Shown here piece after piece: positions 1 to 6,395 of a stretch of 9,800 nt of DNA. The stretch is from Bacillota bacterium. GTDB taxonomy: Bacteria > Bacillota > Dehalobacteriia > UBA4068. The translations under genes and the position numbers were made by a program. Within the stretch, counting starts at the first letter, position 1; each line of letters opens with the position of its first letter. The stretch is from contig WRKD01000149.1 in assembly GCA_009778255.1 (NCBI GenBank), positions 1 to 9,800 of the forward strand, in the 5' to 3' direction. The notes under the pieces were generated by a model. The model ran no database searches and was not told the DNA's origin. It saw only the letters and a program-made list of their open reading frames with translations.

Positions 1-25
1 TAATGTATTTGCCTCCTTACAAGAA

Positions 26-52
26 AGATTCTTCGCTACGCTCAGAATGACA
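26..52. repeat. Dispersed-repeat-like short palindromic motif
   Basis: This 27-bp stretch has short inverted ends, ATTCT at 28-32 and AGAAT at 44-48, around a core rich in CGCT/CGAAG-type triplets. Its reverse complement resembles a motif I recall as scattered in many copies through intergenic DNA of unrelated bacteria (TCATTCTGAGCG followed by AAGAATCT). Only one copy is in the window, so the dispersed nature is recalled from experience and not shown here. It lies upstream of the promoter of the HD-domain gene and has no evident coding capacity. Confidence 0.5.
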
Positions 53-104
53 ACAAGCGATTTTACCAACAGTATTTATCTACACCCAGATAAACATTCT
101 TAGC

Positions 105-134
105 TTGCGGGTTTAGCTTAGTCTGTGATACAAT
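105..134 (+). promoter_or_regulatory. Extended -10 promoter of the HD-domain gene
   Basis: A TACAAT hexamer at 129-134 is preceded by TG at 126-127, which makes an extended -10 element. A weak -35 candidate, TTGCGG (105-110), lies 18 bp upstream. The predicted start of transcription is about 30 nt before the ATG at 174. A direct repeat TTAGCTT at 100-106 and 113-119 overlaps the -35 area and might be an operator, but this is only a possibility. Confidence 0.5.
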
Positions 135-173
135 ATTTATATACGGTAAATGTAAACAGAAAGGAAGAGTTTT

Positions 174-737
174 ATGCTTACTTTATTGCAAGCGCAAACA
201 ATCCTGCATATTCATGTGCAGGAACCACATCTGCTGAATCATGCCTTAGCCGTTAGCGCGGCTATGGGCGCTATGGCGGAATATTTTAATGAGAACGTAG
301 ATTATTGGCAGGCTATTGGCTATTTGCATGATGTGGATTATGAGAAATATCCTACTGAGCATTTGCAACACACTGAAGAATTGTTGACTGAGCAAGGAGT
401 AGAAACGGCGGATATTCGCGCCATTTTAAGCCATGGATGGGGAATATGCAGCGATGCAAAACCCCTAACAAATTTAGAAAAGAGCCTCTATACTATTGAT
501 GAACTTACTGGCATAGTAGCGGCAACAGCGAAGATGCGGCCGCAGGGATTAGCAGATTTAGGTGTTAAAAGCGTAATGAAGAAATTCAAAGATAAAAGTT
601 TTGCCGCCCGTTGCGACAGAGAGATAATACTGGCAGGTTGCGCTTTATTAGGTTTGGAACTTTCTTTGGTTATAGAATTGGTAATTGGGGGTATGAAATC
701 CGTAATGGATGCTTTGGGCTTAGGCCCGAAGATATGA
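174..737 (+). CDS. HD-superfamily hydrolase (COG2316-like), 187 aa
   Basis: This encodes a small soluble HD-domain protein, predicted to be a metal-dependent phosphohydrolase. The metal-ligand pattern is visible: H23 (LNHALAV), the H52-D53 doublet in YLHDVDYEKYP, H87 (LSHGWG) and D109 (YTIDELTG). Length and layout match small stand-alone HD hydrolases related to COG2316, for which no defined substrate is known to me. There is no signal peptide or membrane segment. The start is well supported by AAGGAAG at 161-167, about 7 nt before the ATG, and an extended -10 promoter upstream. The gene seems monocistronic, because a terminator hairpin follows the stop. Whether it acts on nucleotides or another phosphate ester cannot be told from sequence. 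The fold is a confident call; the function is open. Confidence 0.85.
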   Translation: MLTLLQAQTILHIHVQEPHLLNHALAVSAAMGAMAEYFNENVDYWQAIGYLHDVDYEKYPTEHLQHTEELLTEQGVETADIRAILSHGWGICSDAKPLTNLEKSLYTIDELTGIVAATAKMRPQGLADLGVKSVMKKFKDKSFAARCDREIILAGCALLGLELSLVIELVIGGMKSVMDALGLGPKI

Positions 738-766
738 TAAGTAAGCGAATAGCATAATTGATTAAT

Positions 767-821
767 AATGGCGTCTGGTTTTTAACAGTAGTGTTGGAAA
801 ACCGGATGCCATTTACTTTTT
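767..821 (+). terminator. Rho-independent terminator after the HD-domain gene
   Basis: The arms at 767-782 and 798-813 pair over 16 positions, including two G-U pairs, with a 15-nt loop. A run of five T (817-821) follows after TAC. It starts 30 nt after the stop codon of the HD gene. The T-run is slightly displaced from the stem, so termination may be incomplete. A TATAAT at 821-826 directly after it could be a -10 element for the downstream operon, but no -35 lies at proper spacing. Confidence 0.7.
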
Positions 822-880
822 ATAATGCTGCCACTAATGAATACAAGCTGATATACCGATATTAGGGATATATGTATAGC

Positions 881-1043
881 GGGCGCCTCTAAATACCCAC
901 TCATCACCGTCTTCGCTGCCCTTTTTCCGCCTAGGCTGCGTTGTCGTCGCTTCACGTAGCTTTAGGCTACGCTTCAGCTCCTCCGCCTTGCTAGGCGAAA
1001 AATTGCTGGTGAATCTGGCAATTCGCAGTAAATAAAGGCGCCC
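881..1043. mobile_element. MITE-like palindromic element with TAGC direct repeats
   Basis: This 163-bp segment begins GGGCGCCT and ends with its complement AGGCGCCC. The two halves are imperfect inverted copies along their whole length. Matching pairs include TCACC (904-908) with GGTGA (1008-1012), TTTTTCCGCCTAG (922-934) with CTAGGCGAAAAA (991-1002), and CGTAGC (955-960) with GCTACG (966-971) at the centre. The tetramer TAGC lies immediately outside both ends (877-880 and 1044-1047), as expected of a target-site duplication. It contains no open reading frame of note. It is richer in G+C than the flanking DNA and ends only 27-60 bp before the receiver gene, so it probably sits in that operon's leader or promoter. 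A non-mobile structured element is the alternative. Confidence 0.7.
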
Positions 1044-1069
1044 TAGCGTTATTTAGCGATTATTAAATA

Positions 1070-1882
1070 ATGAAAAAACCATACGGTAAAGGGGGTAGCA
1101 AATTGACTGTTAGGGAGAGATTATTGGATATTCCTGAACTTAATATTGCAGAAATACTGATACAAATGCGCGATATCCAATTAGACGAATATATAGAATC
1201 TTTAAACTCTTTTGTAGAAAACCTCTCCGCACGGGAAAGGGAATTGAAAGATTCTTTTTCAGCCAAAGATTATTATACTTTTTCAAAATACCTGGTAGCC
1301 TTCAAGGATACATTGATTGATATCCATGCAGACGAGCTGGCAGAGGAGTGCCAAAAACAGATCAACAATCTCAGCAGCGCCAAGCATGAAAAAGTTGAAG
1401 CCTTTTTAACATATTTTCTCTCGCTAATGGCTATGCTCTCTATAGATATACAAATGGCAGCTTATCATGATGAAAATAATACAGAATGTTCAATACAGGA
1501 ATTAAGCGGATTTGAGCCAGAAGATGGGCAAAAGAGCATATTAGCGGTGGATGACCATGCTTTCTTTTTAGATACTTTAAAACAATCCTTGCAAGATACC
1601 GGTCATAAACTGATTTGTGTGAGAAGTGGCGCCGAAGCTTTAAAATATTTGCAAAAGCATAACCCAAATTTGTTTATTCTGGATATCGAAATGCCGGAAA
1701 TGAATGGATACGAATTAGCGCGTAATATAAGAGAGCAGGGTAAGCAAGCGCCCATTATTTTCTTGACCGGAAACGCTACCCCCGAATATGTGAACAAAGC
1801 GCTGCAAGCGGGTGCAGCGGATTTTATTGTTAAACCAGCAACTAAAAAATATGTTATAGAGCGGGTGAATAGATTCATTTAA
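1070..1882 (+). CDS. Receiver-domain protein with degenerate Hpt-like N-terminus
   Basis: This is a cytoplasmic single-receiver response regulator of the phosphorelay shared with the kinase gene 16 nt downstream. Numbered from the ATG at 1070, residues 156-270 form a canonical REC domain: acidic pair D161/D162, phospho-acceptor D205 (FILDIEMPEMNG), T233 and K255. Residues about 20-130 are helical and align by eye with Hpt domains (FKDTLIDIHADELAEECQ against the usual HxLKGxxxxxGAxxLxxxC), but the histidine position is V76, so the domain should not carry phosphate. There is no DNA-binding or enzymatic output domain. The ATG at 1070 has no ribosome binding site. An in-frame TTG at 1103 sits 7 nt after AGGGGG (1090-1095) and is the more likely start, giving 259 aa. 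The REC call is certain; the Hpt relation is inference. Confidence 0.88.
   Translation: MKKPYGKGGSKLTVRERLLDIPELNIAEILIQMRDIQLDEYIESLNSFVENLSARERELKDSFSAKDYYTFSKYLVAFKDTLIDIHADELAEECQKQINNLSSAKHEKVEAFLTYFLSLMAMLSIDIQMAAYHDENNTECSIQELSGFEPEDGQKSILAVDDHAFFLDTLKQSLQDTGHKLICVRSGAEALKYLQKHNPNLFILDIEMPEMNGYELARNIREQGKQAPIIFLTGNATPEYVNKALQAGAADFIVKPATKKYVIERVNRFI
1090..1105 (+). promoter_or_regulatory. Ribosome binding site favouring a TTG start at 1103
   Basis: AGGGGG (1090-1095) lies 7 nt before an in-frame TTG (1103-1105). The first ATG of the frame at 1070 is preceded only by AT-rich DNA without a purine-rich Shine-Dalgarno sequence. The residues between the two starts (KKPYGKGGSK) do not belong to the Hpt-like fold, which also favours the later start. 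Confidence 0.6.
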
Positions 1883-1898
1883 ACTAATTGAGGTGCGC

Positions 1899-4634
1899 AT
1901 GAAGAAATTACTAAAAAACAGAATGCTGTTAGCGCAAATACTACTGGTTTTAGTTGCTTTCGCAAGTATGTCTTTTTTGGCTGGTCATTTCTTTTCGCGT
2001 ATTGTTAATAAATATATTGCCAACTATGGAGACGAAGTGATAAACGCTTCGGCCGAAACATTTAAAACCTATGCTAAAGGTCATGAAATAACTCTTAAAG
2101 ATTTATCATTTGCTCTCGAACGGCTGTGGGCGCAAGATAAAGATATCGAAAAAATAACAAGCGAGCTGATTTTATGGTCTCATTGGTTACGCGCAAATGA
2201 CGAGAGATTTGCCGATTTTCTCTTTCTCTACGGTGTGGTCGATGATACTTTCATAGAAGGTTCGGCTTGGGATTATCCGGATGATTATAATCCGGAAGAC
2301 CGCGTATGGTATATAGGCGCCTATAAACAAAAAGGTGAGGTTTTTTACAGTGACCCCTATATAGACGCACATACCGGCGAACATGTTTTAACCCTTTCCA
2401 AACTGCTATTCGACGAAAATAATAAACCTTTTGGAGTTATCGCCTTAGATGTGCTGCTTTCCAGCGTAGCGGAGTACATCAATCATATGCAGTTAATGAA
2501 TAGCGGCTATGGTATGCTGTTCGATTCCGAGAGGCGTTTTATAATTCATCCATTAGACGAATTGTTTGGTTTGCCACTGGAATCTTTAGCTGGCAGAAGT
2601 GGAATAATAGAAATAGATGAGCGTTTGCAGGCTGGGGAAGATGTATCGGCTTTCGCCTATATGTCTATTTTTGGCAATGAAAATGTCGGCTTCTTTAAAA
2701 AGCTCTTCAATGGCTGGTATATCGGGTTAGCCATATCCAGCAAAGTTTATTATAACGATGTGAAGAGCATGCAAATAATCCTTTCTGTAACCGGCTTGAT
2801 ATTGGCGCTTTTACTCTGCGGGGTGCTGGTGTTTATGCATAATGCCAAAAACCGTTCGGATGAGGCCAGTAAATTTAAATCGTCTTTTTTAGCCAATATG
2901 AGCCATGAGATACGCACCCCCATGAACGCCGTTATCGGCATGACAGAACTTCTATTACACGAACCCTTAAGTGAGCGGCAAATGGATTATGTTAACGATA
3001 TAGATGCTTCCGCACGCTCTTTGCTCTCTATTATTAATGATATATTAGATTTCTCCAAAATAGAATCTGGGAAACTGACCCTTTGCCCGGTCAATTACGA
3101 TTTTAATAATTTACTGGATAATATTAATTCTATGTTTAAATTTGTAGCGCAAAAAAAAGGTCTGGAGTTCAGGTTCGAGACTTTTGGGCCAATACCCAGA
3201 ATTCTGTATGGTGATGATATCAGGCTACGGCAGGTACTGACCAATCTGTGCGGAAATGCTGTTAAATTTACCGAAACGGGTTATGTACGCTTAAAAGTTA
3301 CAGCATCTGACAATATACTGCTCTTCGAAATAAAAGATACAGGTATTGGCATACCCAAAGAGCAAGTAGCAAGACTATTTCATGCTTTCGAACAAGCCAA
3401 AACTGATAAAAACCGCACTATAGTTGGTACAGGTTTAGGGCTGGCTATCAGTAAGGCGTTTGTTGAAATGATGAACGGTAATATCATGTTAGACAGCGAG
3501 TATGGGCAAGGGACTATCATTACATTGATGCTCCCCATTGTGCTGGGCAGCGACACCCAAGTAAAACAGCAAAAAAGCGGCGTAACCAAGCAAACCATTT
3601 ATGCGCCGCAAGCCGCTATTTTAATAGTTGATGACAATGAATTTAACTTGAAAGTGGCATATGGCCTGCTGGGTTTATTCAAAATTGAGGCTAAAATGGC
3701 AAATTCCGGGAAAAAGGCCTTGGCTATGGTTCAAACAAATGATTTTGATATGATTTTTATGGATCATATGATGCCGGAAATGGATGGAATAGAAACAACA
3801 GGAGAAATTAGAAAAATGGGTGAGAAATTTAAATCTCTCCCTATCATCGCTTTAACAGCTAATGCTATACAAGGTGTAGAAGAGATGTTTTTGGCTAATG
3901 GTTTTAATGGTTTTGTCTCCAAGCCCATCGATTTGCATGAATTGACCGCAGTACTATTAAAATGGCTGCCGCCAGAGAAGATAATGCAAAAAGAAGAGGA
4001 AGAGAAAGAACTTATTGCCGAAGAGCAAAAAGACACGATAGGTAATATTTTAGCCAATATCACAGAAATAAATTTTGAAATTGGTTTAAGCCGCGTTTCC
4101 GGTATCGAGAGCATGTATTTTAATAATTTAGAGATGTTTGTTAACAAGATTATTGATCAATGTAATACTATGAATAAATATCAGCAAAACCAAGATGTAG
4201 AAAATTTTGCTATAACTGTACACGCCGTAAAATCTATGCTCTCTACAATTGGCGCCATGGCTCTTTCCGAACTGGCTTTAGATTTGGAAACAGCAGCCAA
4301 AAACCAAGATGCTACATATTGTGCGCAACACTTTCCTGGCTTTAAAAATAGTTTGCTGGAGTTACATGAAAAAATGGCGGCTGTACTACTAAAAAATGGA
4401 CAGGAAAAGCCTCCTAAAACAGGGGGAGAGATAGCATTTTTACAGGAAAAGACGCAAAAAGCTTTAGCGGCCGCAGAAGATTATGATAGTGATGCAGGTA
4501 CAGAAGCTATCGGCGCTTTGCTCGCTTATGATTATGGAACAGAAAGCAACACTCTACTGGAAAAGGCTTTTCAAGCATTCCAAGCCTATGATTATGATTC
4601 TGCAGAAAAGGCGCTTATCAAGCTTAATTTTTAG
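1899..4634 (+). CDS. Hybrid sensor histidine kinase, dCache-HisKA-HATPase-REC-Hpt
   Basis: This is a membrane hybrid kinase of 911 aa with a complete internal phosphorelay. Domains in order: TM1 (about 9-31); an extracytoplasmic dCache sensor (about 32-288); TM2 (about 291-314); HisKA with H336 in SHEIRTPMN; HATPase_c with N-box N449/N453, DTGIGIP at 480 and GTGLGLA at 510; REC with D578/D579, phospho-acceptor D622, T653 and K675; Hpt with H775 in HAVKSMLSTIGA; and a C-terminal helical tail with two AYDY motifs. In the sensor, Y130, R135, W137, Y154, D156 and D184 follow the order and spacing of the amino-acid-binding dCache motif. The ATG at 1899 is chosen because AGG at 1891-1893 precedes it by 5 nt; a GTG at 1893 would overlap that site. 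It is cotranscribed with the receiver gene. No output domain is seen. Confidence 0.95.
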   Translation: MKKLLKNRMLLAQILLVLVAFASMSFLAGHFFSRIVNKYIANYGDEVINASAETFKTYAKGHEITLKDLSFALERLWAQDKDIEKITSELILWSHWLRANDERFADFLFLYGVVDDTFIEGSAWDYPDDYNPEDRVWYIGAYKQKGEVFYSDPYIDAHTGEHVLTLSKLLFDENNKPFGVIALDVLLSSVAEYINHMQLMNSGYGMLFDSERRFIIHPLDELFGLPLESLAGRSGIIEIDERLQAGEDVSAFAYMSIFGNENVGFFKKLFNGWYIGLAISSKVYYNDVKSMQIILSVTGLILALLLCGVLVFMHNAKNRSDEASKFKSSFLANMSHEIRTPMNAVIGMTELLLHEPLSERQMDYVNDIDASARSLLSIINDILDFSKIESGKLTLCPVNYDFNNLLDNINSMFKFVAQKKGLEFRFETFGPIPRILYGDDIRLRQVLTNLCGNAVKFTETGYVRLKVTASDNILLFEIKDTGIGIPKEQVARLFHAFEQAKTDKNRTIVGTGLGLAISKAFVEMMNGNIMLDSEYGQGTIITLMLPIVLGSDTQVKQQKSGVTKQTIYAPQAAILIVDDNEFNLKVAYGLLGLFKIEAKMANSGKKALAMVQTNDFDMIFMDHMMPEMDGIETTGEIRKMGEKFKSLPIIALTANAIQGVEEMFLANGFNGFVSKPIDLHELTAVLLKWLPPEKIMQKEEEEKELIAEEQKDTIGNILANITEINFEIGLSRVSGIESMYFNNLEMFVNKIIDQCNTMNKYQQNQDVENFAITVHAVKSMLSTIGAMALSELALDLETAAKNQDATYCAQHFPGFKNSLLELHEKMAAVLLKNGQEKPPKTGGEIAFLQEKTQKALAAAEDYDSDAGTEAIGALLAYDYGTESNTLLEKAFQAFQAYDYDSAEKALIKLNF

Positions 4635-4642
4635 CGGCTTGC

Positions 4643-4654
4643 TTTACGTGTAAA
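4643..4654. other. Short palindrome between kinase and COG2403-like genes
   Basis: TTTAC and GTAAA flank a GT centre in the 102-bp gap after the kinase stop. It is too short for a terminator and no T-run of note follows. It might be a regulator half-site pair, or chance in AT-rich DNA. I see no convincing terminator or sigma-A promoter in this gap, so read-through from the kinase operon into the next gene is possible. Confidence 0.2.
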
Positions 4655-4736
4655 AACTGAACGAGATTGGCAGGATAATGGAGGATCATAAAGAAGCTGG
4701 AATAGGTAAATCTAAAATAAAGAAAGGTTGGTGCTT

Positions 4737-6074
4737 ATGAAAAAACGAAAAATAATTATCATTGGCGCAGCTGGACGCGACTTCCACAATTTCAACACAT
4801 ATTATCGCAATAATCAAGCCTACGAGGTTGTGGCATTTACTGCCGCACAAATACCCGATATTGCTGGCCGTAAATATCCTCAGGCCTTAGCCGGAGAATT
4901 GTATCCTCATGGCATTCCCATTTATTTACAGGAAGATTTGCCAAAGCTTATTAAGGATTTGGATGTGGATGAATGCGTCTTTTCTTATAGCGATACTCCT
5001 TACAATACTGTAATGGCTGTAAGTGCGCTGGTAAATGCCGCCGGTGCAGATTTCAGTTTAATGGGCCCTAAAAGTACTATGATAAAAAGCGTTAAGCCTG
5101 TAATAGCAGTATGTGCTGTGCGTACCGGCTGCGGTAAAAGTCAAACCTCACGCCGTGTAGCGGAAATTTTGATGGCACAGGGCCTTAGAGTTATTGCTAT
5201 TCGTCATCCCATGCCCTATGGCGATTTGGTTGCTCAAAAGGTACAGCGATTTGCCCAAATAGATGATTTAGTCAAGCATAAATGTACCATTGAAGAGATG
5301 GAAGAATACGAACCACATATAGCGCGGGGCAATGTTATATATGCCGGGGTTGATTACGAAGCTATTTTACGTGCGGCGGAAAACGACCCGGACGGCTGCG
5401 ATGTGATATTATGGGATGGCGGCAATAATGATTTTTCATTTTATCAGCCAGATTTAATGATCACCGTGGTAGATCCGCATCGCCCCGGACACGAACTAAG
5501 TTATTATCCGGGTGAAGTAACACTACGTTTAGCCGATGTGGTGGTTATAAATAAAATAGATAGCGCCGATTACGAGTGTATACAACAAGTACGCACTAAT
5601 ATTGAAAAGGTTAACCCCGGCGCAAAGGTAGTAGATGCTGTTTCAACTATTACTGTAGATAAACCGGAAGCTATACGCAATCGGCGGGTGCTGGTTGTAG
5701 AAGACGGCCCCACTCTCACCCATGGTGAAATGAAACTGGGCGCCGGCATTGTGGCTGCCCGTCGCTTTGGAGCAGCCCAAATTATCGATCCCCGGCCTTA
5801 TGCTGTGGGCAAACTGGCCGAAACCTATAGCATTTACCCCAATATCGGCCACTTATTGCCGGCAATGGGTTATGGCGAACAACAAATAGCAGATTTAGCC
5901 GCCACTATTGAATGTGCTCAATGCGATAGTGTAGTTATTGCCACCCCTATAGATTTAGCGCGGGTAATAAAAATAACCAAACCCCATACTCGTGTAGAAT
6001 ATGCTTTACAGGAAATTGGTCATCCGGATTTAGAAGATATACTTAAAAACTTCAAACTCCAAACCGGTATTTAA
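4737..6074 (+). CDS. Cyclic 2,3-diphosphoglycerate synthetase-like P-loop protein (COG2403)
   Basis: This is a soluble 445-residue nucleotide-binding protein similar in length and layout to archaeal cyclic 2,3-diphosphoglycerate synthetase, which closes 2,3-DPG using ATP. Bacterial relatives are usually annotated as predicted GTPases (COG2403) and their role is not settled. Residues 5-14 form a Rossmann-type start (IIIIGAAGRD). The P-loop is AVRTGCGKS at 127-135, with the five-residue spacing seen in SIMIBI proteins such as dethiobiotin synthetase. WDGGNND (226-232) resembles a Walker B region, and NKID (272-275) fits the G4 base-recognition motif of GTPases. The ATG at 4737 follows GAAAGG (4722-4727) by 9 nt; the in-frame TTG at 4728 and GTG at 4731 are too close to that site. 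A strong hairpin follows the stop. The family is a confident call. Actual cDPG synthesis here is doubtful. Confidence 0.85.
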   Translation: MKKRKIIIIGAAGRDFHNFNTYYRNNQAYEVVAFTAAQIPDIAGRKYPQALAGELYPHGIPIYLQEDLPKLIKDLDVDECVFSYSDTPYNTVMAVSALVNAAGADFSLMGPKSTMIKSVKPVIAVCAVRTGCGKSQTSRRVAEILMAQGLRVIAIRHPMPYGDLVAQKVQRFAQIDDLVKHKCTIEEMEEYEPHIARGNVIYAGVDYEAILRAAENDPDGCDVILWDGGNNDFSFYQPDLMITVVDPHRPGHELSYYPGEVTLRLADVVVINKIDSADYECIQQVRTNIEKVNPGAKVVDAVSTITVDKPEAIRNRRVLVVEDGPTLTHGEMKLGAGIVAARRFGAAQIIDPRPYAVGKLAETYSIYPNIGHLLPAMGYGEQQIADLAATIECAQCDSVVIATPIDLARVIKITKPHTRVEYALQEIGHPDLEDILKNFKLQTGI

Positions 6075-6097
6075 AATTACCCCTAAGCGAAAATAGC

Positions 6098-6147
6098 CAA
6101 GAGCGCCGGGTTTATGAACACTTTTGTTCATAAACCCGGCGCTCTTG
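6098..6147 (+). terminator. Perfect 23-bp stem-loop after the COG2403-like gene
   Basis: The arms at 6098-6120 and 6125-6147 are exactly complementary over 23 bp, with a CTTT loop. The hairpin begins 23 nt after the stop codon. The downstream side is TTGATATTAT, which lacks a clean T-run, so intrinsic termination would be weak by the usual rule, though the stem is very stable. It may also protect the 3' end of the transcript or be a dispersed palindrome. It separates this gene from the transporter operon. Confidence 0.6.
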
Positions 6148-6153
6148 ATATTA

Positions 6154-6181
6154 TAACTCCTACCCCCTAACTCCTAACTCC
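6154..6181. repeat. Heptanucleotide array 1 (TAACTCC, four units)
   Basis: Four head-to-tail 7-bp units occupy 6154-6160, 6161-6167, 6168-6174 and 6175-6181. Three are TAACTCC and the second is the variant TACCCCC. The array begins 6 nt after the perfect hairpin. It resembles the short tandemly repeated sequences described in cyanobacteria and other bacteria. No role is evident. Confidence 0.75.
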
Positions 6182-6305
6182 TCTTAAACCATTCACACTA
6201 GTTTGAGAAGCACCGATATTCTTATTTTTCCCAAGTTTATTCTAAGGAATCGCATATAGTGGATTTTTGATAAAGGTGTTTTTTAATTCATGACGAATCA
6301 GTAGC
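6182..6305. other. AT-rich spacer between the heptamer arrays
   Basis: This stretch between the first heptamer array and the transporter promoter has no reading frame with a ribosome binding site and no clear hairpin. It contains several T-runs (around 6217 and 6280). A TTGATA at 6267-6272 could be a -35 element, but no good -10 lies 16-18 bp after it. I see no RNA gene or riboswitch in it. Confidence 0.4.
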
Positions 6306-6333
6306 TTGATGTAAAAACTTTTATCTTTATATT
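6306..6333 (+). promoter_or_regulatory. Sigma-A-type promoter of the transporter operon
   Basis: TTGATG (6306-6311; four of six consensus bases) and TATATT (6328-6333; five of six) are separated by 16 bp. Transcription would start near 6340, inside the heptamer array that begins at 6334, and about 55 nt before the ATG. This is the best promoter candidate in the 321-bp gap. Confidence 0.55.
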
Positions 6334-6382
6334 TTCTAACCTCTAACCTCTAACCTCTAACCTCTAGCTTCTATCTTCTAAC
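6334..6382. repeat. Heptanucleotide array 2 (YTCTAAC, seven units)
   Basis: Seven contiguous 7-bp units fill 49 bp: TTCTAAC, three of CTCTAAC, CTCTAGC, TTCTATC and TTCTAAC. The array starts at the base after the -10 hexamer and ends 2 nt before the ribosome binding site AGGAGT (6385-6390), so it would make up nearly the whole leader of the transporter mRNA. The unit is a rearranged relative of the TAACTCC unit in the first array. Change in unit number would alter leader length in 7-nt steps. Confidence 0.85.
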
Positions 6383-6395
6383 CCAGGAGTCAAAC

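Noticed and set aside
881..1043. Integron attC site
   Set aside because: Size and palindromy are suggestive, but the expected GTTRRRY/RYYYAAC core sites are not at the ends and no integrase or cassette array is visible.
738..1069. Riboswitch or small RNA gene ahead of the receiver gene
   Set aside because: The structure here is explained by a terminator hairpin plus one long palindrome with direct-repeat flanks; I see no known riboswitch core.
1893..1895. GTG start for the hybrid kinase at 1893
   Set aside because: The codon overlaps the AGG of the only ribosome binding site; the ATG at 1899 has acceptable spacing.
3764..4147. 127-codon open frame on the minus strand inside the kinase gene
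   Set aside because: It lies wholly opposite the REC/Hpt region of a certain gene, has a low-complexity Ser/Ile/Leu-rich product, and has no recognisable domain.
6334..6382. CRISPR array or telomere-like repeat
   Set aside because: Units are 7 bp, contiguous and without spacers; the similarity to CCCTAA-type telomere repeats is superficial and the locus is internal to a gene-dense bacterial region.
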